Positions 52,647-60,792 of a stretch of 64,000 nt of DNA are shown here, one piece after another (position 1 is the stretch's first letter; every line of letters begins with the position of its first letter). The DNA comes from Arthrobacter globiformis. Lineage in GTDB: Bacteria; Actinomycetota; Actinomycetes; Actinomycetales; Micrococcaceae. The DNA is taken from the NCBI RefSeq assembly GCF_030817195.1, contig NZ_JAUSYZ010000001.1, positions 3,844,001-3,908,000 on the forward strand, read 5' to 3'. Below the pieces are notes generated by a model. The model made no database searches, was not told where the DNA came from, and was given only the letters and a program-made list of their open reading frames with translations. Made by a program: the position numbers and the translations under genes.

Positions 52647-53687
52647 CTAGCCGAATGCGAGCTGGTTCAGGCCGTCGGCGACCTGGGTGAGGCGGGTGAG
52701 GACCTCCGTTGCGGCGGCAGGCGACTGCCCTTCAAGGCCGCCCGACGGCGTGACCCGCACCGTGCCGAGCGCCGCCAGCGGCAGGCCGAGCTGCTGCCAC
52801 GGGCGCCGGACAGAGTCCACAACCTCGGATGCCTTCGGCACGCCGTCCGGTCCGTCAGCCTGCAGGGCTCCGGCCCAGAGCCGCTTGCCGGCTTCGACCG
52901 CCTCCGCGAGCTGTTCCCACTGCCGGGTGGTCAGGGCCCGCAGCGGAACGGCGATGGCGTCCGCGCCGGCGGACAGGATCCGTTCGAACGGGGCCTCGAT
53001 TTCCGGCACCGCAACGGCGACCTCGACGGCGCCGGCCTCGCGGAGGGCGTCAATCACCACGCGCCAGAGCTCCGTGACTTCCTGCCCGGCGACGGAGCGC
53101 AGGGTCCGGTAGCCGCTGGAGGTGGGAATGCTGCCGGCGAGGACGGACGCTATGTCCGGTTCGTCGAGCTGCACCACGAGCCTGGCCCCGGGAACGGCGG
53201 CGGACACCTTGGCCAGGTGCGCGCCAACCCCGGCCGCAAGGGAAGCAGCGATGTCGCGGCGGGCGCCATAGTCGATCAGCGCCCGCTCGCCGTTGTGCAG
53301 GTGCAGTCCGGCAGCCAGGCTCAGGGGGCCCCGCAGCTGGACCTTGAATTCGTCAGCGGCGCTGTCCTCTGCGCCCGCGATATCGGCCAGCACATTGATG
53401 TCCGTGGACAGTGCGGATCTTGCCCGCACCAGGTCGCGCCCGGGCCGGTCAACGATCCGCCAGCCGTGCGGCTGGACATCCACGGCCAGGTCCACCAGGA
53501 GTGAGGCGGTGCGGCCTATGGCGTCGGCACCGACGCCACGGTCGGGCAGCTCGGCCAGAAAGGGCAGGTGCGGGCTGCCGAGCTCACCGCGGATGATGCG
53601 GGTAGCCTCCACGGGATCCTGGCCCGGCCACGGTCCCAGTGCGGTGGCCGTGACCTGGGCCGGCAGCTGGATGTCTGAGTCCGGCAC
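52647..53687 (-). CDS. MetE-like (methionine synthase II family) protein without zinc cysteines
   Basis: 346 residues. A short MetE/UROD-type TIM-barrel protein: KVQLRGPLSLAAGLHLHNGE, RLVVQLDEPDIASVLAG and LGTVRVTPSGGLEGQSP follow the family outline and it is annotated as methionine synthase in relatives. Full MetE needs a His and two Cys ligands for zinc; this protein has no cysteine at all, so it is unlikely to methylate homocysteine by the known mechanism. GTG start at 53687, three bases after the chorismate mutase stop, so the two are probably co-transcribed. Actual substrate unknown. Confidence 0.8.
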   Translation of the reverse strand: MPDSDIQLPAQVTATALGPWPGQDPVEATRIIRGELGSPHLPFLAELPDRGVGADAIGRTASLLVDLAVDVQPHGWRIVDRPGRDLVRARSALSTDINVLADIAGAEDSAADEFKVQLRGPLSLAAGLHLHNGERALIDYGARRDIAASLAAGVGAHLAKVSAAVPGARLVVQLDEPDIASVLAGSIPTSSGYRTLRSVAGQEVTELWRVVIDALREAGAVEVAVAVPEIEAPFERILSAGADAIAVPLRALTTRQWEQLAEAVEAGKRLWAGALQADGPDGVPKASEVVDSVRRPWQQLGLPLAALGTVRVTPSGGLEGQSPAAATEVLTRLTQVADGLNQLAFG

Positions 53688-53690
53688 GGC

Positions 53691-54113
53691 TTAGGCGGTC
53701 AGCGGAGCTGTTGGGCTGGCCGTCCCGTTGGAAGTTCCACCGGCGGCATTGTGGTCCTCGGCTATCGCCTCATGGTGCCGGATCACCTCGCCGATGATGA
53801 AGTTCAGGAACTTCTCCGCAAACGCCGGGTCCAGCTGCGCGTCCTCGGCAAGGCGGCGGAGCCGGGCAATCTGGGCGGTTTCGCGTCCGGGATCCCCGGC
53901 CGGAAGACGGTGGGCAGCCTTCAGGAAGCCCACCTTCTGCGTCGCTTTGAACCGCTCGGCCAGAAGGTACACGAGGGTTGCGTCGATGTTGTCGATGCTC
54001 GACCGGATTGACAGCAGTTCCGCCATCACCGCGGGATCCACATGCCCGGCCAGTGAACTGGCGGCGGGATTGTAGGAGTCGGTGTCAGGCAGATCATGGT
54101 TTAGCTCGGTCAT
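53691..54113 (-). CDS. Chorismate mutase, AroQ fold
   Basis: 140 residues. SIRSSIDNIDATLVYLLAER and FKATQKVGFLKAAHRLPAGD form the AroQ helices, with the catalytic arginines in SIRSS and the lysine of KVGFLK, then FLNFIIGEVIRHHEAI at the C-terminus. It is the all-helical monofunctional form; the enzyme converts chorismate to prephenate for phenylalanine and tyrosine. No clear ribosome binding site, but TAGACT lies six bases before the ATG. It precedes the MetE-like gene. Confidence 0.9.
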   Translation of the reverse strand: MTELNHDLPDTDSYNPAASSLAGHVDPAVMAELLSIRSSIDNIDATLVYLLAERFKATQKVGFLKAAHRLPAGDPGRETAQIARLRRLAEDAQLDPAFAEKFLNFIIGEVIRHHEAIAEDHNAAGGTSNGTASPTAPLTA

Positions 54114-54119
54114 GGTTCC

Positions 54120-54125
54120 AGTCTA
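54120..54125 (-). promoter_or_regulatory. Candidate -10 element (TAGACT), leaderless start
   Basis: Minus-strand TAGACT-GGAACC-ATG precedes chorismate mutase. The epimerase at 5581 has the near-identical TAAACT-GGAACCC-ATG. Spacing suits a leaderless mRNA. Confidence 0.4.
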
Positions 54126-54209
54126 TGGGCACCGCAGGACTCTCTGCCCGTGTTAAGGATGCTGGCAGAGAATGTAGGAGTTCGCACATACCGATGAGGA
54201 AGGATTCAC

Positions 54210-54866
54210 ATGAGGATCGCAGTTCTTGGTACCGGAGTGGTGGGCAGGAGCCTCGCGGGAAAACTCCTGGAGTCCGGGCACGACGTCGTTCTCGGGTCGC
54301 GGAGCGCCACCAATGAGGCTGCCGTCGGGTGGGCAGCGGAAGCGGGGCCGAGGGCCAAGGCCGCGACCTTCTTCGACGCCGCGGCGGAAGCCGAGGTGGT
54401 CATCAATGCGACGCCCGGCGCTGTCTCGCTCGAAGTGCTGGCCGCGGCCAGCACGAAGAACCTCGCCGGCAAGGTGCTGATCGATGTGGCCAATCCGCTG
54501 GACCATTCCGCCGGCTTCCCGCCGTCGCTCTCCATCTCGAACACCGACAGCCTGGCCGAAACCATCCAGCGGGCGTTTCCCACGGCCCGCGTGGTGAAGG
54601 CCCTGAACACCATGCGCGCCGATGTCATGGTGGCGCCGGACCGTCTGGCGGGCGGGGATCACGACGTGTTCATGGCCGGGGACGACGCGGAGGCCAAGGA
54701 AGTGGTGGCCGGACTCCTGCGGGAATTCGGCTGGCGGACCGAACACATCAGGGACTTGGGCGCGCTCGAGGCGGCACGGGGCCTGGAGATGTGGCTGCCG
54801 CTGTGGCTGCGGATTTTCCTGAAGCAGGGGAACAGCGTGTTCAACATCAAGGTGGTCTCTGAATAG
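54210..54866 (+). CDS. NAD(P)-binding oxidoreductase, F420-dependent NADP reductase-like
   Basis: 218 residues. MRIAVLGTGVVGRSLAGKL is a Rossmann start with GxGxxG at residues 7-12; VVINATPGAVSLEVL and RVVKALNTMRADVM follow the pattern of the NADP oxidoreductase coenzyme F420-dependent family (PF03807). Whether it uses F420 is not shown; many actinobacterial members do not. ATG start with GGAAGGA six bases upstream. It is a single gene, divergent from chorismate mutase, with a hairpin after it. Confidence 0.82.
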   Translation: MRIAVLGTGVVGRSLAGKLLESGHDVVLGSRSATNEAAVGWAAEAGPRAKAATFFDAAAEAEVVINATPGAVSLEVLAAASTKNLAGKVLIDVANPLDHSAGFPPSLSISNTDSLAETIQRAFPTARVVKALNTMRADVMVAPDRLAGGDHDVFMAGDDAEAKEVVAGLLREFGWRTEHIRDLGALEAARGLEMWLPLWLRIFLKQGNSVFNIKVVSE

Positions 54867-54870
54867 AGCA

Positions 54871-54917
54871 GCAGGCCCGTATCCCGGACCTTGGCGAAAG
54901 GTGGGACACGGGCCTGC
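54871..54917. terminator. Hairpin between the oxidoreductase and the peptide transporter operon
   Basis: GCAGGCCCGT (54871-54880) pairs with ACGGGCCTGC (54908-54917), the inner TCCC pairs with GGGA, and an ACCTT/AAGGT step sits at the tip. A short T run follows a few bases later. It lies between two convergent stops. Confidence 0.7.
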
Positions 54918-54951
54918 CGTGCGATTTTCCGGACCCTAGATGCTCAGCATT

Positions 54952-56667
54952 CTAGATACCCAGCAGTGCGCGGTGGTCCTCCCGGCGCTTGGCCTGCTCG
55001 GCGGGATCCGGGACAGGCAGCGACGCGATCAGGCGCCTCGTGTAGTCATGCTGCGGAGCACCCATGACATGGTGGCCAATCCCCTGCTCAACGAGTTTGC
55101 CTTTGTACAGCACCCCGACCCAGTGCGACAGCATGTCCACCACCGCGAGGTCGTGGCTGATGAACAGCGCCGCAAACCCGAACTCCTGCTGGATTTCCCG
55201 GAAGAGTTCCAATACTTTCGCCTGCACCGAAACGTCCAGCGCCGACGTCGGCTCATCGGCGATGAGCAGTTTCGGGTTCAGGATCAGCGCCCGCGCCAGG
55301 GATGCGCGCTGGCGCTGCCCGCCGCTGAGCTCATGCGGGAAACGGTCAGCGTACGACGCCGGCAGCTGGACTGACTCCAGCAGCTCACCGACGCGTTTGC
55401 GCGCCTGTGCCGGTGACGGGTTGGTGTGGATGACCAGCGGTTCGGCGACGCAGTCGCCGATGGTCAGCTGCGGGTTGAAGGACGCCGCCGGGTCCTGGAA
55501 GACGAACCCGATCTCCTTACGGAGCGGCTTGAAGCTCCGTTCCTTGAAGTTCAGCATCTCGTAGCCCAGCACGTTCAGGCTTCCGCCGGTGGTCCGGTTG
55601 AGGCCGGCGATGGCCCGGCCGATGGTCGTCTTGCCCGACCCCGATTCGCCGACGAGTCCGAACACCTCGCCCTCGGATACCGTGAAGCTGACGCCGTCTA
55701 CGGCCTTGAAGGCGGGACTGCCCAGCCGTCCGGGATATTCGATGGTGAGGCCCTTCGCCTCCACCAGGACCTTGCCGTCCTGATGCGCCCGTTCCGTCAT
55801 CCCTTCCGACGCCGAATGCCGGCCAAGGTGCGGCACGGCGGCCAGCAGCTTCCGGGTGTAGTCCTGCCGCGGCTCGGCGAAGAGGGACTTCGCCGATGCC
55901 TCCTCGACGACGTCGCCCCGGTACATCACCACGACGCGGTCAGCGAGGTCGGCCACCACCCCCATGTTGTGCGTGATCAGCACAATGGACGTTCCGTACT
56001 TGTCCCTCAAGTCCCGCAGGAGCTCAAGGATCTCCGCCTGCACGGTGACGTCCAGGGCGGTAGTGGGTTCGTCAGCCACGATCAGCCCCGGGTTCAGGGC
56101 GAGCGCAGCGGCGATGACCACGCGCTGTTTCTGGCCGCCGGAGAACTGATGGGGGTAGTAGTTGACGCGCGTTTCGGGGTCCGGGATGCCCACTTTGCGC
56201 AGGGCTTCGACGGCCCTGGCCTTTGCCTCCTTCGCCGTGACCCGTTTGCCGCCGTCCCGGCCTGAGTGGGCGAGGATCCCTTCGGCGATCTGCCAGCCGA
56301 CGGTGAACACGGGGTTCAGTGCCGTGGACGGCTCCTGGAAGACCATGGCCACGTCCCGTCCCCGGATCTGGCGGAGCTTCCCGGAGCTGACGCTGATGAC
56401 GTTGTTGCCGTTGATCAGCACCGCTCCCGAGCTGATGGCAGTTTCCGGCAGCAGGCCCAGGATGGTCTTGGCGGTCACGGTCTTGCCGGAGCCGGACTCG
56501 CCGACAATGGCGAGCACCTCCCCCGCCTTCACTTCAAGGCTCACGTCCTTGACGGCGTGCACGTCCCCGGAGTCGGTGGCGAACGTGACCTTGAGGTGGT
56601 CGATGTCCAGTACGGGTCCGGTGCCGGCCGGGTGCCGGTCTGAAACCGATCCGATGTTGATGGTCAT
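54952..56667 (-). CDS. Peptide ABC importer, fused double ATP-binding protein (DppD-DppF type)
   Basis: 571 residues with two complete ATPase domains. The first has GESGSGKTVTAKTILGLLPE and FSGGQKQRVVIAAALALNPG; the second has GESGSGKTTIGRAIAGLNRT and LSGGQRQRASLARALILNPK, with IADEPTSALDVSVQ. Each also has the C-terminal extension typical of the oligopeptide family (PRQDYTRKLLAAVP; PQHDYTRRLIASLPVP). Fused DppD-DppF proteins are common in actinobacteria. Its ATG overlaps the permease stop (ATGA). Powers import of the solute delivered by the binding protein at 58909. Confidence 0.95.
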   Translation of the reverse strand: MTINIGSVSDRHPAGTGPVLDIDHLKVTFATDSGDVHAVKDVSLEVKAGEVLAIVGESGSGKTVTAKTILGLLPETAISSGAVLINGNNVISVSSGKLRQIRGRDVAMVFQEPSTALNPVFTVGWQIAEGILAHSGRDGGKRVTAKEAKARAVEALRKVGIPDPETRVNYYPHQFSGGQKQRVVIAAALALNPGLIVADEPTTALDVTVQAEILELLRDLRDKYGTSIVLITHNMGVVADLADRVVVMYRGDVVEEASAKSLFAEPRQDYTRKLLAAVPHLGRHSASEGMTERAHQDGKVLVEAKGLTIEYPGRLGSPAFKAVDGVSFTVSEGEVFGLVGESGSGKTTIGRAIAGLNRTTGGSLNVLGYEMLNFKERSFKPLRKEIGFVFQDPAASFNPQLTIGDCVAEPLVIHTNPSPAQARKRVGELLESVQLPASYADRFPHELSGGQRQRASLARALILNPKLLIADEPTSALDVSVQAKVLELFREIQQEFGFAALFISHDLAVVDMLSHWVGVLYKGKLVEQGIGHHVMGAPQHDYTRRLIASLPVPDPAEQAKRREDHRALLGI

Positions 56668-57686
56668 GAGCTTCTCACATCTGCTGAAATGGCCGCCTGG
56701 GCCGCCACGGTGTTATCCGGTCCGCCCTTGTTCCCGGCGCGCTTGCGGCCGCGGAGGCGGGGATCGTTAAGGTCGTTGATGCTCTCCCCCACCAGCGTGA
56801 GGCCAAGGACTGTCCAGACGATGGCAAGGCCCGGGAACACGCCGGTCCACCAGATGCCGGACGTCGTGTCCGCGAGTGCCTTGTTAAGGTCGAAGCCCCA
56901 CTCGGCGGCGGACGAGGGTTCGATGCCGAATCCCAGGAAGCCCAGGCCCGCCAGGGTCAGGATTGCCTCGGAGGCATTCAGGGTGAAAATCAGCGGAAGG
57001 GTGCGGGTGGCATTGCGGTAGATATGCCTGCCCATGATGCGGATGCTTGACGCGCCCACCACCATCGCCGATTCGACGAAGGGTTCCGCCTTGAGCCTGA
57101 TGGTCTCCGCCCTGATGACCCGGAAGTACTGCGGAATGAAAACCACGGTGATGGAGATCGCCGCGGCGAGCACGCCACCGAAGAGGCTGGACTCGCCGCC
57201 GCTGATGACGATGGCCATGACGATGGCCACCAGCAGGGACGGGAACGCGTAGATGGCGTCTGCCACCACCACGAGGATGCGGTCGAGCCAGCCGCCGAGG
57301 TATCCGCTCACCAGGCCGAGGATGACACCGGCGAAGATGGACAGGACGACGGCCACCACGATCACGAGGATGGCGGTCTGGGAGCCCCAGATGACCCGGG
57401 ACAGGACATCGTAGCCGCCCACGGTGGTGCCCAGCGGATGCTTTCCGCCGGGAGCCTGCTGTGTGGGGAAGCTGCCGTCGGCGTCGGAGAGCTGCGCGAA
57501 TCCGTAGGGGGCAAGGAGCGGTGCGAAAATGGCTGTCAGGAGGAAGACCACGGTCAGGACAAGGCCGACGACGAGCATCCCCCGCTGGAGTCCGACGCTC
57601 TTGTTCAAGTGGGAGATAACGGGCAGCCGCCTGAGCAGGGGCGCCCTGCGGTCTGCCGTGGCTTCCAGTGGAGTGGTGGTGCTCAT
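56664..57686 (-). CDS. Peptide ABC importer permease, DppC type
   Basis: 340 residues. An N-terminal OppC-like segment (GLVLTVVFLLTAIFAPLLAP) is followed by QQAPGGKHPLGTTVGGYDVL, the conserved pre-permease loop, and a binding-protein-dependent permease core of about five spans. RNATRTLPLIFTLNASEAIL and LAGLGFLGFGIEPSSAAEWG make the EAA-type coupling region contacted by the ATPase. It is preceded one base upstream by the DppB-type permease and overlaps the ATPase gene. Confidence 0.94.
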   Translation of the reverse strand: MSTTTPLEATADRRAPLLRRLPVISHLNKSVGLQRGMLVVGLVLTVVFLLTAIFAPLLAPYGFAQLSDADGSFPTQQAPGGKHPLGTTVGGYDVLSRVIWGSQTAILVIVVAVVLSIFAGVILGLVSGYLGGWLDRILVVVADAIYAFPSLLVAIVMAIVISGGESSLFGGVLAAAISITVVFIPQYFRVIRAETIRLKAEPFVESAMVVGASSIRIMGRHIYRNATRTLPLIFTLNASEAILTLAGLGFLGFGIEPSSAAEWGFDLNKALADTTSGIWWTGVFPGLAIVWTVLGLTLVGESINDLNDPRLRGRKRAGNKGGPDNTVAAQAAISADVRSS

Positions 57687-57687
57687 G

Positions 57688-58779
57688 TCAGTACCTCACG
57701 CGGGGATCGATCAGCGCGGCCACGATGTCCACGATGAAGTTGGTGACGGCGACGATGACGGCGAGGAGCACCACGATGCCCTGGACCGCCACAAAGTCAC
57801 GGGCCGTCAGGTAGTTGGCCAGCTGGAAGCCCAGCCCCTTCCACTCGAAGGTGGTCTCGGTGAGCACGGCGCCGCCGAGCATCACCGCGATCTGCAGGCC
57901 CATCACGGTGATGATGGGAATCAGGGCCGGCTTGTAGGCGTGCTTGGTGACCAGCCGGAATTCGCTGACGCCCCGCGAGCGTCCGGCCTCGATGTAGTCC
58001 CGGCCCAGGGTGCCGATGACGTTGGTGCGTACCAGCCGCAGGAAGATTCCGGCGGTCAGCAGGCCCAGGGCGAGGGCGGGCAGGACGGCATGCGCCATCA
58101 CGTCGCCTAAAGCGGCCATGTTGCCGCTTCTGAGCGCATCGAGCCAATAAATCCCTGTTGGCGCCTGCAGTCCGGTAAGGGCAAGTTCGCTGGAGGTCCT
58201 GGCCCGACCTGCCACGGGCAGCCAGCCGAGCCATACGGCGAAGGTCAGCTTTAGCAGCATGCCGGCGAAAAACACGGGAGTGGCGTAGCAGAGGATGGCG
58301 AAGACGCGCAGCACCGCGTCGGGAAGGTGGTCGCGGCGGTGCGCGGCGATCATCCCGAACGGGATGCCGACCAGCAGCGCCACGATCAGCGCATTAATGG
58401 TCAGTTCAAGGGTGGCTGAACCGTACGTGGCCAGCATTTCGATGACTTTGCGGTTGTCGGACAGCGTGGTGCCGAAATTGCCCGTGACAAGCTGGCCCAG
58501 GTACTCGAAGTACTGCACGGGAAGCGGACGGTCATAGCCTGCCGCATGAATCCGTTCCTGCAGCTGGTCCGGGGGCAGCCGGCCGCCCAGTGCGGCCGTG
58601 ATGGGATCGCCGGTGATCCTCATGAGGAAGAACACCATGGTGACCAGGATGAAGATGGTGGGAAAGATCAGGAGGAACCTGATCAAGAGGTATTGGCCCA
58701 GTCCCCCGCCGGACTTCTTTTTCTTTGTCGGCAAGAGGCCGTCGGCGTCGCTTGGCGGCGCTTCAATGAGAGTTGTCAT
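57688..58779 (-). CDS. Peptide ABC importer permease, DppB type
   Basis: 363 residues. YLLIRFLLIFPTIFILVTMV and FLMRITGDPITAALGGRLPP form the usual DppB start, then DRPLPVQYFEYLGQLVTGNF and a permease domain with TNVIGTLGRDYIEAGRSRGV, the EAA-like loop. About six spans. A polar, lysine-rich start (TKKKKSGGGLGQ) precedes the first span. It follows the binding protein after 129 bp that hold two hairpins, and is one base from DppC. Confidence 0.94.
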   Translation of the reverse strand: MTTLIEAPPSDADGLLPTKKKKSGGGLGQYLLIRFLLIFPTIFILVTMVFFLMRITGDPITAALGGRLPPDQLQERIHAAGYDRPLPVQYFEYLGQLVTGNFGTTLSDNRKVIEMLATYGSATLELTINALIVALLVGIPFGMIAAHRRDHLPDAVLRVFAILCYATPVFFAGMLLKLTFAVWLGWLPVAGRARTSSELALTGLQAPTGIYWLDALRSGNMAALGDVMAHAVLPALALGLLTAGIFLRLVRTNVIGTLGRDYIEAGRSRGVSEFRLVTKHAYKPALIPIITVMGLQIAVMLGGAVLTETTFEWKGLGFQLANYLTARDFVAVQGIVVLLAVIVAVTNFIVDIVAALIDPRVRY

Positions 58780-58797
58780 TACTGCCTGATTCTGTGT

Positions 58798-58822
58798 TTC
58801 CGGGTCCGTGGCGGACCCGGAA
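58798..58822. other. Strong intergenic hairpin between binding-protein and permease genes
   Basis: TTCCGGGTCCG (58798-58808) and CGGACCCGGAA (58812-58822) form an 11-bp perfect stem with a three-base loop. On the coding (minus) strand no U tract follows, so it is more likely an mRNA-stabilising or attenuating stem than a full terminator. Confidence 0.75.
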
Positions 58823-58846
58823 TCGGCTGTTCACTGGCCAGCAGGA

Positions 58847-58875
58847 AGGCGGAACGCCCGGAAGGCGTCCCGCCT
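58847..58875. other. Second intergenic hairpin next to the binding-protein stop
   Basis: AGGCGG-A-ACGCC pairs with GGCGT-C-CCGCCT around a five-base loop, with one mismatch. It is 33 bases after the binding-protein stop on the minus strand and precedes the larger stem at 58798-58822. Confidence 0.65.
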
Positions 58876-58908
58876 CCGTGGCTGGTCAGGACCTGATGGG
58901 GTGGAGCC

Positions 58909-60543
58909 TTACTTCGAGATCACGCCGAGGCGGGTCTTGAACGAAGCGTCGAGGGTCTGCTCCACGCCCTTGACGTCTGCCCCCGCAACCATGAGCTGCG
59001 CGCCCTGCAGCAGCGGCAGGGTAGAGAGGTCCTTGGCGACGGCGGTCTGGGCCTCGCCCAGCACCTTCTCGCGTTCGCCCTTGTCCACAGTGGTGAGCTG
59101 CTTGGTTACCAGCTCGGTGACAGCGGAGTTCTCGTAGTGGTTCTTCAGGAAGTTGCCGGGGACGAAGAACGGCGTGAGGTAGTTGTCGGCGTCGGAATAG
59201 TCCGGGAACCAGCCGAGCTGGTAGACGGGGTAGGCATCGGCTGTCCGGGCCTTGGAATAGGTGACCCATTCGGTGGACTGGAGGTCCACCTTGAACAGGC
59301 CTGACTTTTCCAGCTGTTCCTTGATCATGGCGTACTCGTCGCCGGAGGATTTGCCGTAGTGGTCCGGGTTGTACTGCAGCTTGATGTTCACGGTGCCGGT
59401 GATGCCGGCGTCAGCGAAGGCCTTCTTTGCCTTGTCCAGGCTGGGCTTGCCGTTGCCGTCGCCGTACATTTCCTTGAGCGGCTGGATGGCGCCGTTGAAA
59501 CCGTCCGGAACAACCGAGTAGGCGGGCAGGTAGGTGCCCTTGTAGACCTGGGTGGCGATCGCGTCGCGGTCCACGATGTCCGCCATCGCCTGGCGCACGG
59601 CGAGCGCCTTCTTGGGATCGGCGTCGGCCGTCTTGGCACCGAACGGCATGGTGTCAAAGTTGAAGACGATGTAACGAAGTTCGCCACCGGGGCCCTTGTG
59701 CACCTTGACCTTCGAGTCCTTTTCAAGGTCAGCGGCGTCGGTGGCCGTCAGGCTGCGGCCGGCGACGTCGATGTTGCCCTGCTGGACATCCAGCTTCAGG
59801 TTGTTGGAGTCGGCGTAGTACTTGATGTTGGCGCCGTCGTTGGCGGGTTTGCCCAGAAGTCCCTGGTAGTCAGGGTTGGCCTTGAGGCTGACGAGCTCGT
59901 TCTTCTTGTAGCTCTCGATGGTGTACGGTCCTGCAAACGGTTTGCCCTTGACGATCTCGTCGTCGCCGAGGACCTTGTCCGCCGGGAAGACCTCTTCGTC
60001 GACGATCGGTCCGGAGTTGGCGGCCAGAACGCCGGGGAAGACCTGGTCGTTGCCTGCCTTGAGGGTGAAGACCACGGTGGAGTCGTCCTTGGCCGCCACG
60101 GACTTCAGGTTCGACAACAGAGCGGCCGGGCCGTTGGGGTCGGCGATCTTGACCACGCGGTCGATCGAGAACTTGACGTCGGAGGAGGTCAGCGCGTGGC
60201 CGTTGGCGAACTTGAGTCCCGGCTTGAGCTTGACGGTGTACTCGGTGGGGGTGGTGAACGACGCCGATTCGGCGATGTCCGGGACGGCGTCGGAGCTGCC
60301 CGGCTTGGAGTTCATCAGGAAGGGGTAGACCTGGTTCATCACCATGAATGAGCCGGCGTCGTAGGAACCGGCGGGGTCCAGGGTGACGACTTTGTCCGTG
60401 GTCCCGTAAGTGATGGTGCCTCCGCCGGCACCGCCAGTGGATGTGCCGCCGCCTCCGGACGGGCCGGTGCAGGCTGTGAGTGCGAAAGCGGAAACGCCTG
60501 CCAGCGCGATAGCGCTCCGCAAGGCCCTCTGGTTCTTTGCCAT
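58909..60543 (-). CDS. Peptide ABC importer substrate-binding lipoprotein, DppA type
   Basis: 544 residues. Signal peptide with lipobox LTAC, lipidated cysteine at 25, then a Gly/Ser linker. The SBP_bac_5 fold is shown by GTTDKVVTLDPAGSYDAGSF near the start, FTTPTEYTVKLKPGLKFANG and LTSSDVKFSIDRVV, and PVYQLGWFPDYSDADNYLTP near the end. It should capture peptides or similar oligomers at the outer membrane face and pass them to DppBC. First gene of the minus-strand operon; ATG start with only a weak GAAAG upstream. Confidence 0.95.
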   Translation of the reverse strand: MAKNQRALRSAIALAGVSAFALTACTGPSGGGGTSTGGAGGGTITYGTTDKVVTLDPAGSYDAGSFMVMNQVYPFLMNSKPGSSDAVPDIAESASFTTPTEYTVKLKPGLKFANGHALTSSDVKFSIDRVVKIADPNGPAALLSNLKSVAAKDDSTVVFTLKAGNDQVFPGVLAANSGPIVDEEVFPADKVLGDDEIVKGKPFAGPYTIESYKKNELVSLKANPDYQGLLGKPANDGANIKYYADSNNLKLDVQQGNIDVAGRSLTATDAADLEKDSKVKVHKGPGGELRYIVFNFDTMPFGAKTADADPKKALAVRQAMADIVDRDAIATQVYKGTYLPAYSVVPDGFNGAIQPLKEMYGDGNGKPSLDKAKKAFADAGITGTVNIKLQYNPDHYGKSSGDEYAMIKEQLEKSGLFKVDLQSTEWVTYSKARTADAYPVYQLGWFPDYSDADNYLTPFFVPGNFLKNHYENSAVTELVTKQLTTVDKGEREKVLGEAQTAVAKDLSTLPLLQGAQLMVAGADVKGVEQTLDASFKTRLGVISK

Positions 60544-60740
60544 CTATGAACTTTCTGTTCGGTGAGTACGCGCGGGGTGCCCGATCTGACTCGTGTGCGG
60601 GCATCCCGCTGATGCCCCTGATTCAACCAGAAGGTTGCCCGGTGAAACATTGCATCGTGTGAGTTGAGACACAAAATTTACCAGAAGGGGATGCGCTCAG
60701 CTGACCGAACGGTCGGAAACCGGCGAATGGCAACAAAAAA

Positions 60741-60766
60741 CGGCCGGCGGAACAATCCGCCGGCCG
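60741..60766 (-). terminator. Terminator after mnmA
   Basis: CGGCCGGCGGA (60741-60751) pairs with TCCGCCGGCCG (60756-60766) around ACAA. On the minus strand, the direction of mnmA, it is followed by six U residues. Confidence 0.9.
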
Positions 60767-60792
60767 CTCTCACTCCGGAAACCGGAGCACGG

